Below the pieces are notes generated by a model. That model was not told where the DNA came from, made no database searches, and saw nothing but the letters and a program-made list of their open reading frames with translations. 45,145 nt of DNA, taken from Candidatus Binatia bacterium (lineage in GTDB: Bacteria > Desulfobacterota > Binatia > UBA12015). Of the stretch, positions 44,462 through 45,145 are shown piece after piece (position 1 is the stretch's first letter; every line of letters begins with the position of its first letter). The stretch is from assembly GCA_019749875.1 (NCBI GenBank), contig JAIEPK010000020.1, positions 1 through 45,145 of the forward strand. The letters are read 5' to 3'. The position numbers were made by a program, and so were the translations under genes.

Positions 44462-45145
44462 TCACGAGGAACCGGCGCCGCTCTGCTCGAGCGCGGCGAC
44501 GTAGGCGCGAATGCGCGCCGCGTTCACCCCCATGTCGCCCTTGCCGTCGCGGGACTTGGAGCGCACGTCGACGATGCTGCCGGCGCCGTCTGGTCGGACG
44601 CGGATCACGATGTCGTCCTGGAAGCCGAACACCTTCGACTCGGAGACCGCTTCGATGGTGCCCTTCGCCCCGTCGACCTGGGTGATCGTCCACGTCGGCA
44701 TGTCGGCCGCGACGCGCTCCGCACGCTGCAGGGCTTGATCGGCCGGTGCCGCGATACGCGCGGCGTGGAGGTCCGCGCAGCAGGCGCGCTGGGACTCCGC
44801 GAACTCCGCCGGGTACGCGAGGTCGCGCCCCGCATTGGCCGGCAGGGTCGCGGCGAAGACGAACGTCGGCGGATCGGCGAGGTTGGTGGTGAAGTCGTTG
44901 ATCCGCGGTGCGCCGCCCGCGCCGAATGCGGTCAGGAGGAAGATCGCGCCGGCGAGCAGCGCGATCGAGCGGCCGACGCCGAAGCCGCGGCCGCGCGCCG
45001 AGGCGATCAGCGCGCTCAAGCCCGTGACCACCGCGACCAGGCCGCCCAGGGCGAACAGGGCAAAGGCGACGAGCGCCGGCACTACGCGCAGCCAGCCGAG
45101 CACCGGGCCGAGGATCACGGCGGTTCCGGCGAGCATTCCGAGGAC
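44462..45145 (-). CDS. DUF1499 family membrane protein (5' end at or beyond window edge)
   Basis: The visible frame has an ATG at 45136 but stays open to the window end, so the true start may be outside. Three hydrophobic helices come first (residues about 1-25, 20-45 and 57-75 of the ATG form), then GGAPRINDFTTNLADPPTF, the characteristic DUF1499 opening that often reads NDISTD..DPP.F. The soluble part includes WTITQVDGAKGTIEAVSES, FGFQDDIVIRVRPDGAGSIV and DVRSKSRDGKGDMGVNAARI. The family is widespread and of unknown function. It converges with the GH84 gene, with a 4-base gap. Confidence 0.82.
   Translation of the reverse strand, partial: VLGMLAGTAVILGPVLGWLRVVPALVAFALFALGGLVAVVTGLSALIASARGRGFGVGRSIALLAGAIFLLTAFGAGGAPRINDFTTNLADPPTFVFAATLPANAGRDLAYPAEFAESQRACCADLHAARIAAPADQALQRAERVAADMPTWTITQVDGAKGTIEAVSESKVFGFQDDIVIRVRPDGAGSIVDVRSKSRDGKGDMGVNAARIRAYVAALEQSGAGSS

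Overview
The window is GC-rich (mid-60s % in most lines I counted by eye) and densely packed with short Gram-negative operons. A type II secretion protein fragment, SecA, an RND/MMPL exporter, glutamate racemase, a BolA protein and acyl-CoA based carbon metabolism point to a Gram-negative of the old deltaproteobacterial grade (for example Binatota/Desulfobacterota_B or Myxococcota-like). This placement is inference; no rRNA or tRNA gene was recognised to anchor it.

Left part (1-11776): the end of a GspB-like gene; an SDR dehydrogenase facing a TetR regulator across a region with three palindromes; a two-motif diiron (ferritin-like) protein; an alpha/beta hydrolase; a flavin-type PPOX protein; dusB, a HAD phosphatase and a 6-carboxy/pyruvoyl-tetrahydropterin synthase homologue with a Glu in place of the catalytic Cys; a DhnA-type class I aldolase; a dienelactone hydrolase; a ComEA-like exported HhH protein; an SRPBCC protein and mtnA.

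Middle (11769 to about 19900): a stretch of clearly lower GC and different codon use. It carries a divergent MMPL exporter and a compact lipid/polyketide-like locus: a stand-alone PfaC-type double-hotdog dehydratase, a FabF-type ketosynthase, an acyl carrier protein and a DUF374-type acyltransferase. A 36-bp perfect palindrome sits between dehydratase and ketosynthase. About 1.3 kb without a convincing gene follows, then a histidine kinase whose membrane sensor half shares the low-GC style while its catalytic half is GC-rich like the backbone. This is the most unusual part of the window: a small acyl-chain building and export locus, apparently acquired, with no ketoreductase or acyltransferase loader of its own.

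Right part: a long leftward run (29879 down to 21782) encodes an HpcH/HpaI lyase, a 3-hydroxyacyl-CoA dehydrogenase, a small unknown protein, an epimerase-like SDR, an acyltransferase and a three-gene biotin-dependent acyl-CoA carboxylase whose usual alpha subunit is split in two. Divergent from it are ethylmalonyl-CoA mutase and methylsuccinyl-CoA dehydrogenase. With the lyase these are three steps of the ethylmalonyl-CoA pathway (acetyl-CoA assimilation without isocitrate lyase). Then come bolA, a ThDP-dependent enzyme, a CinA-like protein, two small envelope proteins, engB, murI, secA, an HU protein, a short conserved-looking ORF, a cytoplasmic GH84 glycosidase and a DUF1499 membrane protein cut by the window end.

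Several genes with GTG starts and no Shine-Dalgarno (dusB, mtnA, murI) have a -35/-10 pair ending exactly 6 bases before the start codon, suggesting leaderless transcripts are common here.
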